Assembly: GCA_963922205.1 (NCBI GenBank)
Contig: CAWUHX010000082.1
Coordinates: 434,001-498,000 of the forward strand
Length of the DNA stretch: 64,000 nt
Origin: Romanomermis culicivorax
Lineage: Eukaryota; Nematoda; Enoplea; Mermithida; Mermithidae
Direction of reading: 5' to 3'
In this document: positions 41,501 to 52,858 of the stretch, piece after piece
Layout of the letters: every line of letters begins with the position of its first letter
How positions within the stretch are numbered: the first letter of the stretch is position 1
The notes under the pieces: model-generated
Databases searched by the model: none
The model's input: the letters and a program-made list of their open reading frames with translations, nothing else
Told to the model about the DNA's origin: nothing
Made by a program: the position numbers and the translations under genes

Positions 41501-41870
41501 TGGCTATTCTCGATCAAATTTCCTGCCGGAAAGGATCGTTTAGTCGACAAAATTGTTTCTTATGTTAATTATGAAGTCATCGTCAACGCTTGTCTACTGT
41601 ATATTATAAGGAACTTGAAAATATATTAATACAAAATGCTAGTCCTCAACGAAACTTTTTTTCAGGCGTCATATTTCTTTTGGTCACTGTGGTCTCTGGC
41701 TTGGTCATTGATAGCCGAAAATCCGAAAATTGACTATTTTGAGTAAGTTTTCCAAATTAGACTTTACAATGTTTTTACTAAATGCTATCATTTTCCCATT
41801 GTTTAGGAAGAGTCTAGTGCTAATCAGAAGATATCAACAGATTAAAACTAAATCGCAAATTGTTATTTGA
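38513..41870 (+). CDS. ETNK1: Ethanolamine/choline kinase, complete nine-exon gene
   Basis: Phosphorylates ethanolamine (or choline) with ATP, the first step of the CDP-ethanolamine (Kennedy) pathway to phosphatidylethanolamine; cytosolic. Exons: 38513-38641, 38750-38871, 38937-39083, 39785-39940, 39997-40133, 40436-40516, 41245-41375, 41666-41742, 41807-41870 (TGA). They total 1044 nt, 347 residues, and every phase agrees. Motifs: AVLVKIFGSKTGLIIDR with the start of the next exon completing IDRQTE, APPFYCTFNDGFAYGFIPG, the Brenner motif IVFCHNDLALRNII and the choline-kinase motif VTFVDYKFAG...FDVANLF, then YFFWSLWSLAW near the C-terminus. The GFAYGFIPG and FFWxLW features favour ethanolamine kinase. 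The usual Glu of the DYE motif is Lys and the usual His of GNHF is Leu. Confidence 0.93.
39997..40133 (+). CDS. ETNK1: Kinase exon with the Brenner phosphotransferase motif
   Basis: Encodes FVDNFGSVSRIKSEIAFLE and PIVFCHNDLALRNIICDG. Asp in HND is the catalytic base expected for the family. Acceptor CCGTAG at 39991-39996, donor GTGAGT at 40134. Confidence 0.92.
40436..40516 (+). CDS. ETNK1: Kinase exon with the choline-kinase motif
   Basis: Eighty-one bp encoding VTFVDYKFAGPNFQSFDVAN and LFMN. Metal-binding Asp is present; Lys replaces the usual Glu two residues on. Confidence 0.88.
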
Positions 41871-44391
41871 TCGAATAGAGAAATGTTAATCATTCGTTAT
41901 TGCTGTGCCTTTTAAGCTTTTTGATCAAGAGTGCCTTTTCATACGTAGACTTGTTTGTCTTTCCAAATCTCGGAGCTTTATCCTATAAATGTTCAATTAA
42001 TGTTTTACCCCTTTCATGTGCGTCATTTTGTATTTATAATTTTTTATTGTATCAGAATACATGTATACAGTGTCCGATGATGGATGAACTACGAATTATG
42101 GGATGCAAGGGTTAGTGAATTCCGCTTTGTTCGGGTTCGGGTATTAATCCTGTTTACCCTGTTTCGGGTAGTAGATGGAAATTTGTACGACTTTAATTTC
42201 TGAAAGATGATTTTCTGAGGTAACTGAAAAACGAATCGTCTCCACACTAAAATCTTCAGGCCGTGCAGTTAGTCATTATTTGAGTCGCATCGCATGTCCT
42301 CATTGTCCCTTATTTTCTGATGATACTGTTATGCAGGAAAGCTACTTGACGATGCCAAAAAAGTTGTGACCAGATTTGCAACAATAACAATGACAGAATT
42401 TGATTCAGACCCAATAGTTGTAAAGATCATTCGTTGCAAGGCTGGGTATTTCTAATGTTACAGAAAACTTGGTTTTTAAAAATTTGAGTTTCTGATTTTA
42501 CCGTAGGAAGGACGGTACCTGAATTTCGTAGGTCTTATTGGCAAATTTGTCTTGAATGTATTGACCCATCAAAGTCGACAGCTTATGTAGCTTCAAATAC
42601 TAGCGAACAGTTAGAAAAATTATAGTTGCGTAACATGGGTACTGCAAATTTTCGAAGTTTGGCGCCAAACGGAAATCAAACAGCATAATGCGAACAGTAG
42701 CCCTAAACTAGAACTTTTCAGCAAATATGTTGACATCATTCGTTAAAAGAAAACTAGAGATAATTATTTGACAAGTTTTCAAACTTGAAATATTGAATAA
42801 CTTTGTAAGAAAGAACGTCTTTAGGTGTTGAAGCAGTTGAGTAAAAACGTAAATGGTCCATAACAGTATATGAAAAAAGGACAGTTCAATCCACGGGATC
42901 TATTTACGTGCCCCGTTGCTGGCTGCAAAAATTCGTTTCTATGGCAACATTGAAAAAAAGGAATTGGCCAATCATAAGTACGAGCGAACAACCGATTTTA
43001 CGTGATGCAGCCACAACAATATACAAACAGCAGATAGAAAGTAAAAAACTGGTGCGTCGACATTCATGAACATAGCGGGTAGGGGTAAGACCCCTTACCT
43101 GAGACCCTGGCCACCCCTCTGAACTTTTTCCAAGGCAGCTTTTTTTTATTGTTGTGCATATTTTGTATGAAAAACAGGCTTGCAGAACTTTTTTTTGTTT
43201 TTTGCTCGCCCACCCCTCTACTCTCCTGGATAAAAAGTCCAAGGGCCTCCACTGGAAAATTATTGCCGTGCATGTCTGTGCGTCGGCTTCTAACTCTTAA
43301 CGAAATATTGCAGCAACGTGGAGAAATAAGTGCCGATGGTGAATCAACTGAAAAATCTTATTGGGTGGGCTTTGAATGGAAATGCACGTACGTGAGTTGT
43401 GTTAATTAATCAATGCTTCTCATAAAAAAAATATTCAATTTGTCACTTTCATACCTTAGATCAGCCAAAAAATGATTACTTGTTGAAACTAATTAGCCGA
43501 AACGCAATAGCTAATATTGACGAGTAAAACTATTTAGTAGATTGATTCTTAGGGTAATTGGTGCTCTAAAAGTGCCATATAAAATAAACCCGAGAAGAAT
43601 TGTCGAATTTATTCGGGTTGGAGTATCTGAGAACTAATTTATCTGGGTTCGGATACCCGTTGCACCCCGATGTTACATAGTCAACCCGAGCTCGCTGCGG
43701 GTCTTATTGCATGATGCGCACTATATACATTGCACTGTGTACTGTAGTCCATTCTCTAATGAGCATCGAAATTGGGCCATAATGCTTCCAAGATGGGCCA
43801 AATTCTCCGTACATGCCATATAATTTATCAAATTAGGGTAAATCAATTTTGACGCACTACTTTGCAAGGAAGTATAACTATAGTCTGTTTTTCTTGAAAT
43901 GCTTCTAAATAATGAAAGTAGAAAGCAAGCAGCATTTTAGATTTTCACGATTTTCTAATAAAGAATATATCATATAGGGCTGGAAATTTCTGAGCATACT
44001 GACCTCACTTTCAATAATTCTTCGAGTGAAAAATTTTAGGGGAAGAACTCTATGTAAACGATTTTGCTAACAGTACTGATTTGTGTCACTTTTTTATTTG
44101 GAAACATTTTACAGGAAACAGACTATAGGTACTTCACGCCTATCTGGCATTTCTTCTCACCATGTAAACTGCTAAATTCACTATTTTCCAGGCGTAAAAT
44201 AATTCAGTCCACTAAAATGGCCCGAGTTCAATCGGCCTCAAGTTTGTGTATAAAAATCGCTTTCATGTACCCACTTTTAACAATTAGAAGTTACTTAAAC
44301 ATGACATGAATTTTTTGTTCTCACTAAATGTACTATAATCCGTTTTGTCTGGTGATGGGAGTTTAGGCAATGGAACATTATTCCTTTGACC
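41871..44391. other. Spacer between kinase gene and LINE
   Basis: No gene supported. Single GGGTTCGGGTA-type motifs occur at 42130-42180 and 43610-43675, and a MITE-like repeat at 43062-43277. Open frames here (for example 41900-42115) have no recognised domain. Confidence 0.55.
43062..43277 (-). mobile_element. MITE-like repeat, copy 1 (CATGCACGGCAA end)
   Basis: Read on the minus strand it begins CATGCACGGCAA and contains GGGGTGGGCGAGCAAAAAAC and GGTCTCAGGTAAGGGG. It matches 59399-59660 on the plus strand in the same order. Confidence 0.6.
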
Positions 44392-44592
44392 GGAATTTTG
44401 CATAGTACGAGTACGTTTTTTTTCGATTTTCTGCATGGTTGTTTATACGCGTCTCTCTGTGTAAATTTGCATCCACTTCCTTGTAGTACAACTATATATG
44501 GCCATTTACCAGTGAAACAGTGTGGCGAGTAATTTGTGGATAATTTATAGCTGCGAAATTCCGAAGAAAGGAATGATTCAAAACAAAAATGA

Positions 44593-45415
44593 GTGAACTC
44601 AAATGGCGATGAAGAAACGGATTATCGAAAGAAAATTAGTAAACTAGAAGAACAAATCCACAAACTTGAGAGGACCGTTGAACAACTCGAAAGACAAGCA
44701 AAATCCAAGGCATTCTGGATCTTTAACTATCCGGTAAGGTATATCTTGAAGAAAGTGTGGGAAAGCCTCAATAGGAGAGGGTATTAATTGGTAGTAGGAG
44801 TAGTTTTGATCTTTGCAAGAGCAGAAATAAAAAATAATCACCTTAACATCAGCAAGCATGAGAAACGAAAACCATGAAATCATCGCTCAATCTAATTGAT
44901 CTGGAGGCTCCATTTAATGTAATCTAAGTGGATATCCATATGAGTCAAAAAATCTTTCATTGGACAGTAAGCAAGCTGACCCTGATGTCAGCACCATCTT
45001 TTTATATGAAACTCATCTCTCATTTGTCTGTCTTTCTTTTATTTTTTCCTTTTTTTCTTTTCCGCTTGATCTGATCCCCATGGATCAGAAGATGAACAAC
45101 GCAAAGAAACGTGAGAAAATTCGCCAATTTTGCCACAAAGGTTTTAATTTACCTAAAGATTGGGCGAAAAATCTCGAAATCCAATGGATCGGATATTATG
45201 AGTCAAAGAGCCCTAGAAATCTGATCAATATTAAAGTTGATTTGATGCGATTAGAAGACAAAGAAACGATTTTAGCCAATGGAAAAAACTTGGCTGAATG
45301 GAACAAATCTCAGAAACTGTCGATTATTGTTGCGCCAGATTTGACCAAACAGCAGAGGGTGAGCCAGAAAGAAAAACGAAAACCAAAGGAAAAAGGAAAA
45401 GAAGGTATTGCATGA
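44593..45415 (+). pseudogene. LINE ORF1-like region (coiled coil and RNA-binding part)
   Basis: 44593-44787 encodes a heptad-like coiled coil (ISKLEEQIHKLERTVEQLER). 45083-45415, within the frame 44960-45415, encodes NNAKKREKIRQF ... NIKVDLMRLEDKETILANGK ... IIVAPDLTKQQR, which resembles the RRM/C-terminal part of L1-type ORF1 proteins (K-x-Ile-Leu, then DLT..R). The two parts are in different frames with about 170 bp of unclear sequence between, so ORF1 is probably broken. ORF1 proteins coat LINE RNA. Confidence 0.6.
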
Positions 45416-45712
45416 TTTTTTCGTTTATTGTTGCCCTATGATACTGATTTTTTTTGGTTTTTTAATTCTTGTTCGTTTTGTTGTTAATTTAAAAGAGCTG
45501 CATGAATTACAATCATCTAGTTTCAAAATAAAGAGGTGCTAGTAGTGCAGTTTCGAGTGCAGTAGTGCACATTTTGACCGCAGTAGTGCAGACCTTTAAA
45601 CTATGATATAAAAGCAAAAAGACAAAAAGACCTTGTAGCCTGTAACAATGGAAGAAAATAAACAGAACACAAGTAATATGATAATGATACTACAATAGTG
45701 GATTTGTTGTGA

Positions 45713-46058
45713 ATGGCTTATAATGTGAGGATACTATCTTTGAATATTAAAGGAGGAAAAAATGAGGTGAAGAGAAGGTCAATATTGAATTATTGTAAGG
45801 AAAATAAGACAGACATAATTTTTTTACAAGAGACACATTTTTCAGCGGAAATAGAAAAACCGCTAGTCCTCTAGTGGGGGGCGGGCCTGCAGAAGAAACA
45901 TCTTTTTTTCTCACATGGTGAAACAAATTCAAGGGGAGTAGCAATTTTACTCAATAACACATTCAATTTTGAAATAGTTGAAATCAACAAAGATGATGAA
46001 GGAAGGTTTCTGATGCTCAAACTAAAAATTGAAGGTACTCTCTTTGTTTTAGTGAATG
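45713..46058 (+). pseudogene. LINE ORF2 endonuclease, 5' part (before the LTR element)
   Basis: Starts with ATG at 45713 and reads RILSLNIKGGKNEVKRR, DIIFLQETHFS (metal-binding Glu in QETH), an in-frame TAG at 45872-45874, then NSRGVAILLNN and LFVLVN. It stops at the LTR element; the last bases AATG are the 4-bp target duplication. Confidence 0.88.
46055..46058. repeat. Left target-site duplication of LTR element
   Basis: AATG, repeated at 55402-55405 directly after the 3' LTR. Discounting one copy keeps the LINE endonuclease frame open. Confidence 0.9.
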
Positions 46059-46962
46059 TGTAACATACCTGCTAAAGCAGTACTGTAAATATGTAGCATA
46101 CTGTATGTGATAGACATTTATTAGATATTATTTTATTTTCGCATTTTATCTTCTCAAGGGTGTCTGAGATTCACACCCAAACATTCCTATAAAATTACGT
46201 GAAGTACTTTATTTTGATCCGTTCACACCCCGGTAGCCCAATTAAGATGCCCCAATTAATTTGCACAAACGGCAGCTGTTCCCCTAGAACCCACACTAAA
46301 CTACACATTCCACAGCTACCGTAATCCCCCATAAAAATCGTAAACAACACCTGCACACAGTAAAATATGTAGAAGCCCCGCCAGACAGTAGTCTCAAGTG
46401 TAACAGTAGCGGCGGCCCCACAAAGCATGTGTATACAGAGAAACTGATACAGGAAGCATGCACAGAAGCACAAAGGTGTGGCTAAGCCCACCGTAGGAAG
46501 CAAGCAAAGCACAGAAAGCATATCAGGAAAGTACCAGGAAAGCGTTAGAAAGGCGTAACTAAGAAAAGCATAAAAAGCGTAGCAGGAAACGACGATTGGC
46601 GGAAGAAGATGGACAGAAGCTCGACCTCCCGCGATGCCCAGGGAGTGGCCAAAAACGTCGTATAAAAGAAGAAGCAAAGCGTGATTTTATTATTCTTGTG
46701 GTTTTACATTTTTTCGACTTCCGCGCTCGCCCCGTCCTTTTTATATATCTGCAAGCGGCCAATTGTACGAAAGCAACTTAAACCGAGGCCCCCGTTCGTA
46801 TTATAAATCGAGACGCGTTTTGTATTGTCGATGTTCAAGCGACCATCGATCATTCGTGTATTTTCGTATTATCTTACTGCCCGCGACTGTCCCGTTATTC
46901 CGTCCCCGCTGTATCGACCGTTGGTTGAAAGTAAAGTACCTCACACAAATCTGGTCGTTACA
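46059..46962 (+). repeat. 5' LTR
   Basis: 904 bp, starts TGTAACATACC and ends GTCGTTACA. Differs from the 3' LTR by about 27 substitutions (eye count), mostly transitions, and one 6-bp indel. The TATA-like box is TATAAAAG at 46661-46668. Confidence 0.95.
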
Positions 46963-46967
46963 TATTT

Positions 46968-46980
46968 TGGTGACAATACC
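46968..46980 (+). other. Primer-binding site (likely)
   Basis: TGGTGACAATACC starts five bases after the 5' LTR. TGG at the start matches the complement of a tRNA CCA end; the particular tRNA was not identified. Confidence 0.55.
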
Positions 46981-47205
46981 ATACCGTTAACCACTGGAAC
47001 TCCCTGCCCCCAATTAGGTGTACTCTTATCCGGGCATTTAGAAGCATTAGATAATACAGTAGTAATCATTTCCTACAGTAAGACAGTATTCATAGAAAGC
47101 AAACTGGAAATCCCCTCCAACGAAACATTAAGCGATACATTTAAATGAATACAGCGTGAAGCAAAAATTGAAGCATTTAAGCAGAAATCCCGACGTAAAC
47201 CAAGA

Positions 47206-48966
47206 ATGACCCACCAAACGCAAGATCATTTAGGAGAAATCGTTAGAGAACAGATAAATGATTTATTTTCAGAACATTTTCGTACCCTACGCACACAATT
47301 GAATCAGAATACATTAAACCCTACCCTAACAGACGATCTAAGAACAGCAAACATTTGTAATAACATGGCAAATAATTTCTACGCGAAACCTACAGTATTC
47401 ACCGGTGGCATGACCCAACATTTTGGTGAATGCAACAAAAGATTAGTACAATTCATGGCACTCCAAGGCATGAAAGGTACAGACGTACAGTTAAAGTTGG
47501 CATGTTTAGAGATTCATTTAGGAGGAGCCGCATTGGCAAAATTCAAAAGTTTAGCAAATTCCGAAAACCCTCCCCACACATACGAGCAGTATAAAGTCGC
47601 ATTACAGGCATTTTTTCCAAACAATAGAGATAATGAGCTACATCAACAATTCTTACGTGAGAGAAAACAAAAGCATTCAGAAACAGTAACTGAATTCTTA
47701 TTTGATCTAGAACATCTCACAACCCTGGCCTACCCTAACTTTAACACAGATGCACGAGAAATGATCATAAAACCCCTCTTTGTAGAAGGCATGCAAAACG
47801 AAATCAGGGAAGCAATTAAGTATAGACAGTTCGCAACTCTAAAAGAAATGTCAGACGAAGCAGCTTACATTGAACAGCAAATCCTTAGAAATGAGTTAAA
47901 GTCCAACGCCCTTCCATTTATACCCCCAAAACCCGAACCCATCTTTTCCCTAACCAGAAATACAGATCAACAGGACCTTTTGCATCAGTTAGAGCAACAA
48001 GTAAAAGATTTACAGTTGCAGATCAAACAAAAACCTCAACCCCCACAACAAAGTAGCTACAACAATTTCAGTAACAATACTTTCAGCAGGAATAATGCTT
48101 ACAGGAACAATACCACCCCTAGGCAACCCACATGCTTCCAGTGTGGACAAATCGGACACGTAACTCGTAATTGTAAATCAGTAGGCACCCGTGAATCATG
48201 TGAAATCTGTTTTCATAATAATCACAGTACGCGTGATTGTAAAAGCCGATGCATCCACTGCTCCCAAACAGGACATAGATCTGATAACTGCCTTCCGAAA
48301 CCCTACTCAAAATTTCAATGTTTTATATGCAAGCAGAGAGGTCATACAAGCAGGTACTGTCCAAATCAGCAGAGTCTTAATATTCAAAATTGCATTGAGT
48401 ACAGGCAACCCCAATCCCTCATGGACATTGATGACCCGGCATTTTACTCAAAATTACCCGCCATAACTAACGGCCCTCAGACTACTTTAGGAACCATTAT
48501 GCCCACTACCCACCGCCGTAGTGACAAATACGTCCTCAACCTGGACGTACCGCATTGGTGCGCCATGTCACCACCCCCCACGCCTGAAGCCGCAATAATC
48601 GAAAAATCCCCACCCACCATCCCCGTAGGCTACAAAATCCCCTGCAAGCAAGACACCACGCCGCCCACCGCCCCCGAAACCCCATCCAAAGCAGGCCGCA
48701 ACTTACTGTCCCTTTTACAGGGCCTGACCCCCGAACCCTACCAATTCCGCCCCCGCCAAACACTATTACCAACCCCCACAAGTAAGCAAGTCCAAACTCC
48801 ATCCCATGACTCAACTTCTAAAGTTTTACAGAATGTTCAGATTGCAAACCGGCCACCCCCCCAGCTCAAAATCGCAAAAGGACAACACCAAAAGCCCCAA
48901 CACCAAACCGACCACAACGAAAACATACAGTGCCCCGCCACCTCCACTAAAACATTCTATTGGCGG
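47206..48966 (+). pseudogene. gag: LTR element gag with four zinc knuckles
   Basis: A retrotransposon capsid region of Ty3/Gypsy type is at about residues 60-230 (KPTVFTGGMTQHF, YEQYKVALQAFFPN, EFLFDLEHLTTLAYP). Four nucleocapsid-type zinc knuckles follow at residues 310-323, 332-345, 349-362 and 372-385. Then comes a long Pro/Thr-rich linker (about 430-585). The same frame is open upstream from 46825 to a TGA at 47146-47148, so the original start could be earlier than the ATG at 47206. The frame runs on without a break into the envelope-like region. Confidence 0.9.
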
Positions 48967-50700
48967 ATGTTTCGTATTTTTCTTTGTATAATAATCCCCA
49001 TATCGTGTAGTGCCCAATTTCAGATGTGTGGAACTTCATTGAGCGGTCACTCAGTCAGCATACCAAAACTTGTATCATGCATGCCCCCTTCCACAGTAGA
49101 CAAACCCGTACAGACATTCAGAAAAATCTATATCCCCTCCACTAAGCCTCACATTACAGATGCATACAAATGCAGTGTTCGCAAACGGAAAATTTGTATT
49201 AATACAGGATTTTTTGGATCAAAAGGTATTGTCTTCGACCAAACCGAAATGCAAAATCTAACCCCGCATGTTTGTAAGGCAATCATTATAGACAAAGAAC
49301 ACAGCAGTCAAAAATTATACGAAACCCAACCAGGATTTTGGTCAACAAACAACTCCCTAAGCGTAGAATACACATGGTGTTGTACAGACCACTGTACCTC
49401 GGTCACTAACGTCATCATAGAAATCGGACAAATAGCATCTTGGAATGGAAAATCTATGACAGGTACATTAGGTGACCTGGGGTCATGCAAACCGACACAT
49501 TGTGTCACAGCCGATGGATCCATTATCTGGAATGAAACAGCATTTGAAAACTTATGCCCCTTTGAATACAAAAATACACATCCAATAAAACTCACGCAAA
49601 CCCACATGATAATAGAAGAGCTACAAGGTGCATTCTCCGTTAAAAACACACTCTTTTCGAACCCCAATTGCCCAGAAATCCAAGACAGCATTCTAATTGA
49701 ACAAGGCATTATTGTACATATAGACAAAAGCACACCACATCGTAACGCATTTTTAACCCCAAAAACCAACGAAACCCATACTACACTATATGATTTTGAT
49801 GATTTTGAACCCATTAATGCGAAACTAAATTATCTAGCAGACAAAATCCAGGAATTCTAAATTCAAAATTTCAAAAACATATGGAGTGAATTATGCAGAC
49901 AGGCACAGCGTCACCTTGATCTCGTATGGCAAATTTTACGCCTTGATGCAACCCTTGGAACGCGTGCATTCCTACAGCGAACCGACATCATAGCAGAATT
50001 CACAGGAGAAGCCCTCACCGTCTGGCCCTGTAAACAAGTAAATGCATCTAAAATCTTTTACAACCACAAAATCAACCAAACATGCTACAAACTTTTACCC
50101 ATTCTCGTAGTAACTGAACTCATGTTTTCAAATCCAGGAGGCAACGATTTGACTCCTTTTTCACAAACAGTTGACTGCCATCATATGCATGTAGCCCTTT
50201 ACAAACAGAATGATACATGGGTCAGTGAAACAGGATCCCCGCATGTCACAAATTTACCCTTAGAAATCGTCTGGAACCAAAATTTCTCCCTTTTCCATTT
50301 CAATACACCCGCCATATTTTATGATCAACTTGCAACTATTTCAACCAACTTACTCTTTTTGAAACAATACATTTACAAAACTCACACACTCGAAAACCTT
50401 GTTAAAAAACTCGTCAATTACACTGCCCAAATGTCCCTCAATTCCGATACAGTTTACAACATGATCTCAGGCACTGGCCAAGCACTCGGAAATACCCTCT
50501 CTGGCGCCGGTCAAGGCATAGAACATGTAATAACTGGTACCACCCAAAGTCTCACAGACGGATTAAACAATTTACTCAAAGGACCCCTGCAAATCATTAT
50601 CAATCTAGCCGTTATAACTGTAGTTATTGCAGACGTCTTTTACTCTTTTCTCATTCTTCGAAAGTATTTCCCTTCTTCTAAGCCTCATGCCACAAATGAA
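48967..50700 (+). pseudogene. env: Envelope-like glycoprotein region between gag and protease (interrupted)
   Basis: Begins at an internal ATG (48967) with a signal-peptide-like hydrophobic stretch (residues 588-605 of the long frame) ending in a small-residue cleavage-like site. A Cys-rich ectodomain of about 520 residues with many N-glycosylation sequons follows, then one strong transmembrane segment (50587-50668) and a short basic tail. An in-frame TAA at 49858-49860 interrupts it; the frame continues unchanged on the other side. The layout recalls the glycoproteins that LTR elements have captured from chuvirus-like mononegaviruses, but that assignment is inference. It is not the errantivirus position, which is after integrase. 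Confidence 0.75.
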
Positions 50701-51621
50701 CATGCATATGAAATACCATCCAACAATCGACGTTTACATGAATCCATTCCCCCATCGTTCGGCCATGCCCTCTCAGAACTAGCTAATCGTCGTGGGGCAC
50801 AAACGCAGCAGAAATACGTCTTTGTCGATATTGATACCCCCCGAACTCCTGCAATCGAACTCATTAATCAAATTCACCAATCTGCATCAAACAAGCCACC
50901 CCAAAATGTACCCGAAAAACATACCCCTCATATTCCAATCACACTCAACGGCAAACTAATTACAAAAGGCATGATTGACACTGGTGCAGTCTACTCCCTC
51001 ATTGATTCACGCATCGCTCAAATCTTGCAGTTAGACACGAAACCCCCGCTAGCCCAAGCAAAAGCAGCAAATAATCTCCCGATTCACTTTGTAGGAACCA
51101 CTTTTGTCACAGTGACAGCCCAAACAATCCAGGAAACAATAATGGTTCATGTCCAAAAAGATTGCACAGCAGACATCCTCCTAGGCAAAAACTTTCTCAG
51201 TCGATTTTCAGAATATACTATCAACAATCAAAAATCTCAGGTCCAATTTGGCAATGTCATACTACCTTGTGATGGCCTAGAATATAGCCCCCTTTCGACT
51301 CATGGTGGAACTTATCTAGAAGAGAAATTAGAATTACCACCCCGTACAGTAACCGAATTCACGGTCTTCTTGCACAAATCGTACCTACAAGTTAAACAGC
51401 TTGAATTAACTCTGAAACCAAAACAGAATCCCAAAGTCCACTTTGCAGCCTGTGTCTCTGAAAATCAAAACAGTCGCATACGCATATCGGTCCTAAACAC
51501 ACAAGACATAGCTCAAATTCTTTACCCCGGAACATGCATTGGTGCAGTCTCATGTTACATTCCAAAACAAAATGCTCCCGCTAACGTAACCCCCTCCAGG
51601 AAACCAGCCCAATGGTTTTGA
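50701..51621 (+). pseudogene. pro: LTR element aspartic protease region
   Basis: Retropepsin-type active site GMIDTGAVYSLID (DTGA, catalytic Asp codon 50977-50979) and the distal DILLGKNFLSRF (a variant of the ILG...L flap-end motif). Same frame as the envelope-like region, ending at TGA 51619-51621. About 70 residues of linker (with HAYEIPSNNRRLHESIPPS) come first. Confidence 0.85.
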
Positions 51622-52310
51622 TACATTCACATGGTTAAAAGAAAATGTTAATTTAACCTCCAGTGACCTCACAGAAGCGGAAAAAAACGCAACTCCTACG
51701 CGCCCTATCGAAGTATCCTACATTATATGCTAAATCCAAAATGGACATAGGTAGAACCACCCTTGTTTCACATACAATTGACACCAATGGCTCCCAACCC
51801 GTACGTAGACAACTTTATCGGACTTCCCCAAAAGAAAAGCAAATCATACAAGCAGAAGTTGAGCAACTCGCAGCAGTAGGTGTAATAAGCCAGAGCAATT
51901 CTCCATGGTGTACCAACACAGTTTTAGTCCCCAAAAAAGGAGGAGGCCATCGTTTATGCATTGATTTTAGAGGCCTCAATAAAGTAACCAAAAAAGATAC
52001 CTACCCTTTGCCCCGCATAGACGAAATTCTAGACACCCTACGTGGAATGAAATATTTTACCTCCCTTGACCAATCCAATGCATATTATTCCATTCCCATA
52101 GCACAAGCAGACAGAGAAAAAACGGCCTTTAATTGCTCAGCCAGCCAGTATCAATTCAACTACCTCCCCTTCGGTCTCATCAATGCCCCAGCCACATTCC
52201 AGAGGTTAATGGATGTCATTCTTTCGGGACTGCAATGGAACACATGCCTTGTATATCTAGACGATGTTTTAGTCTTCGCAGATTCACATGCCCAAATGCT
52301 GGAACATTAA
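51611..52310 (+). pseudogene. pol: LTR element reverse transcriptase, first part
   Basis: RT palm motifs HRLCIDFRGLNKVTKKDTYP, YFTSLDQSNAYYSIPI, LPFGLINAPATFQRLMD and the catalytic YLDD. A short coding segment (51611-51680) precedes it in another frame (FDTFTWLKENVNLTSSDL); the frame changes at a run of seven A (51681-51687). A TAA at 52308-52310 ends the frame just after YLDD. Confidence 0.9.
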
Positions 52311-52858
52311 GACACTATTCTTGCCGGATTCTCACACGCAGGCCTTAAGCTAAACATACAAAAATGCAAATTTTGCCAGCCCCAAGTCCAATACTTAGGC
52401 CACGTGATTTCTCAGCAAGGCATTTCACCAGATCCCCATAAGGTTAAGGCCATCTATGACATACCCACACCCAAAAGCTCAAAAGAAGTTAAGTCATTCA
52501 TTGGCCTACCCTCGTATTATCCTAGATTCATCCCAAATTGCTCCCAAGTTTCTAGCCCCCTCACAGCGCTACTCAAAAAGAATTCAGAATTTTCCTGGGG
52601 CCCTGAACAGCAAAACGCATTCACTAAACTCAAAGAATTGTTAATTCATGCCCCAATACGGCAGCATCCGGATTTCACAAAACCGTTTATTCTGCAAACC
52701 GACGCCTCAAAACTCGGAATCGGCGCCATTCTCAGTCAGCTAGATAGTAAAGGTCAAGATCGTCCCATTGCCTTTGGGAGCCGCACATTGAAACCTCGAG
52801 AACGCAACTACCCGATAACTGAGTTGGAAACCCTTGCAGTAGTAGAGTTTGTCGCCCC
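52311..52858 (+). pseudogene. pol: LTR element RT end and RNase H start
   Basis: Same frame as the previous piece after the TAA: LKLNIQKCKFCQPQVQYLGH, VISQQGISPDPHKVKAI, then RNase H motifs LQTDASKLGIGAILSQ (first Asp) and NYPITELETLAVV (Glu). A frame change at the C run 52855-52858 follows. Confidence 0.9.

Noticed and set aside
46195-46677. 160-codon minus-strand frame in the 5' LTR, repeated at 54640-55116 in the 3' LTR
   Set aside because: It is antisense within the LTRs, differs by a small in-frame indel between copies only because the LTRs are similar, and has no domain. It is a shadow of LTR sequence.
51682-51688. A-AAA-AAC slippery heptamer suggesting -1 programmed frameshift into pol
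   Set aside because: A -1 shift there leads into a frame that soon stops and is not the RT frame; the needed change is +1, so an extra A is simpler.
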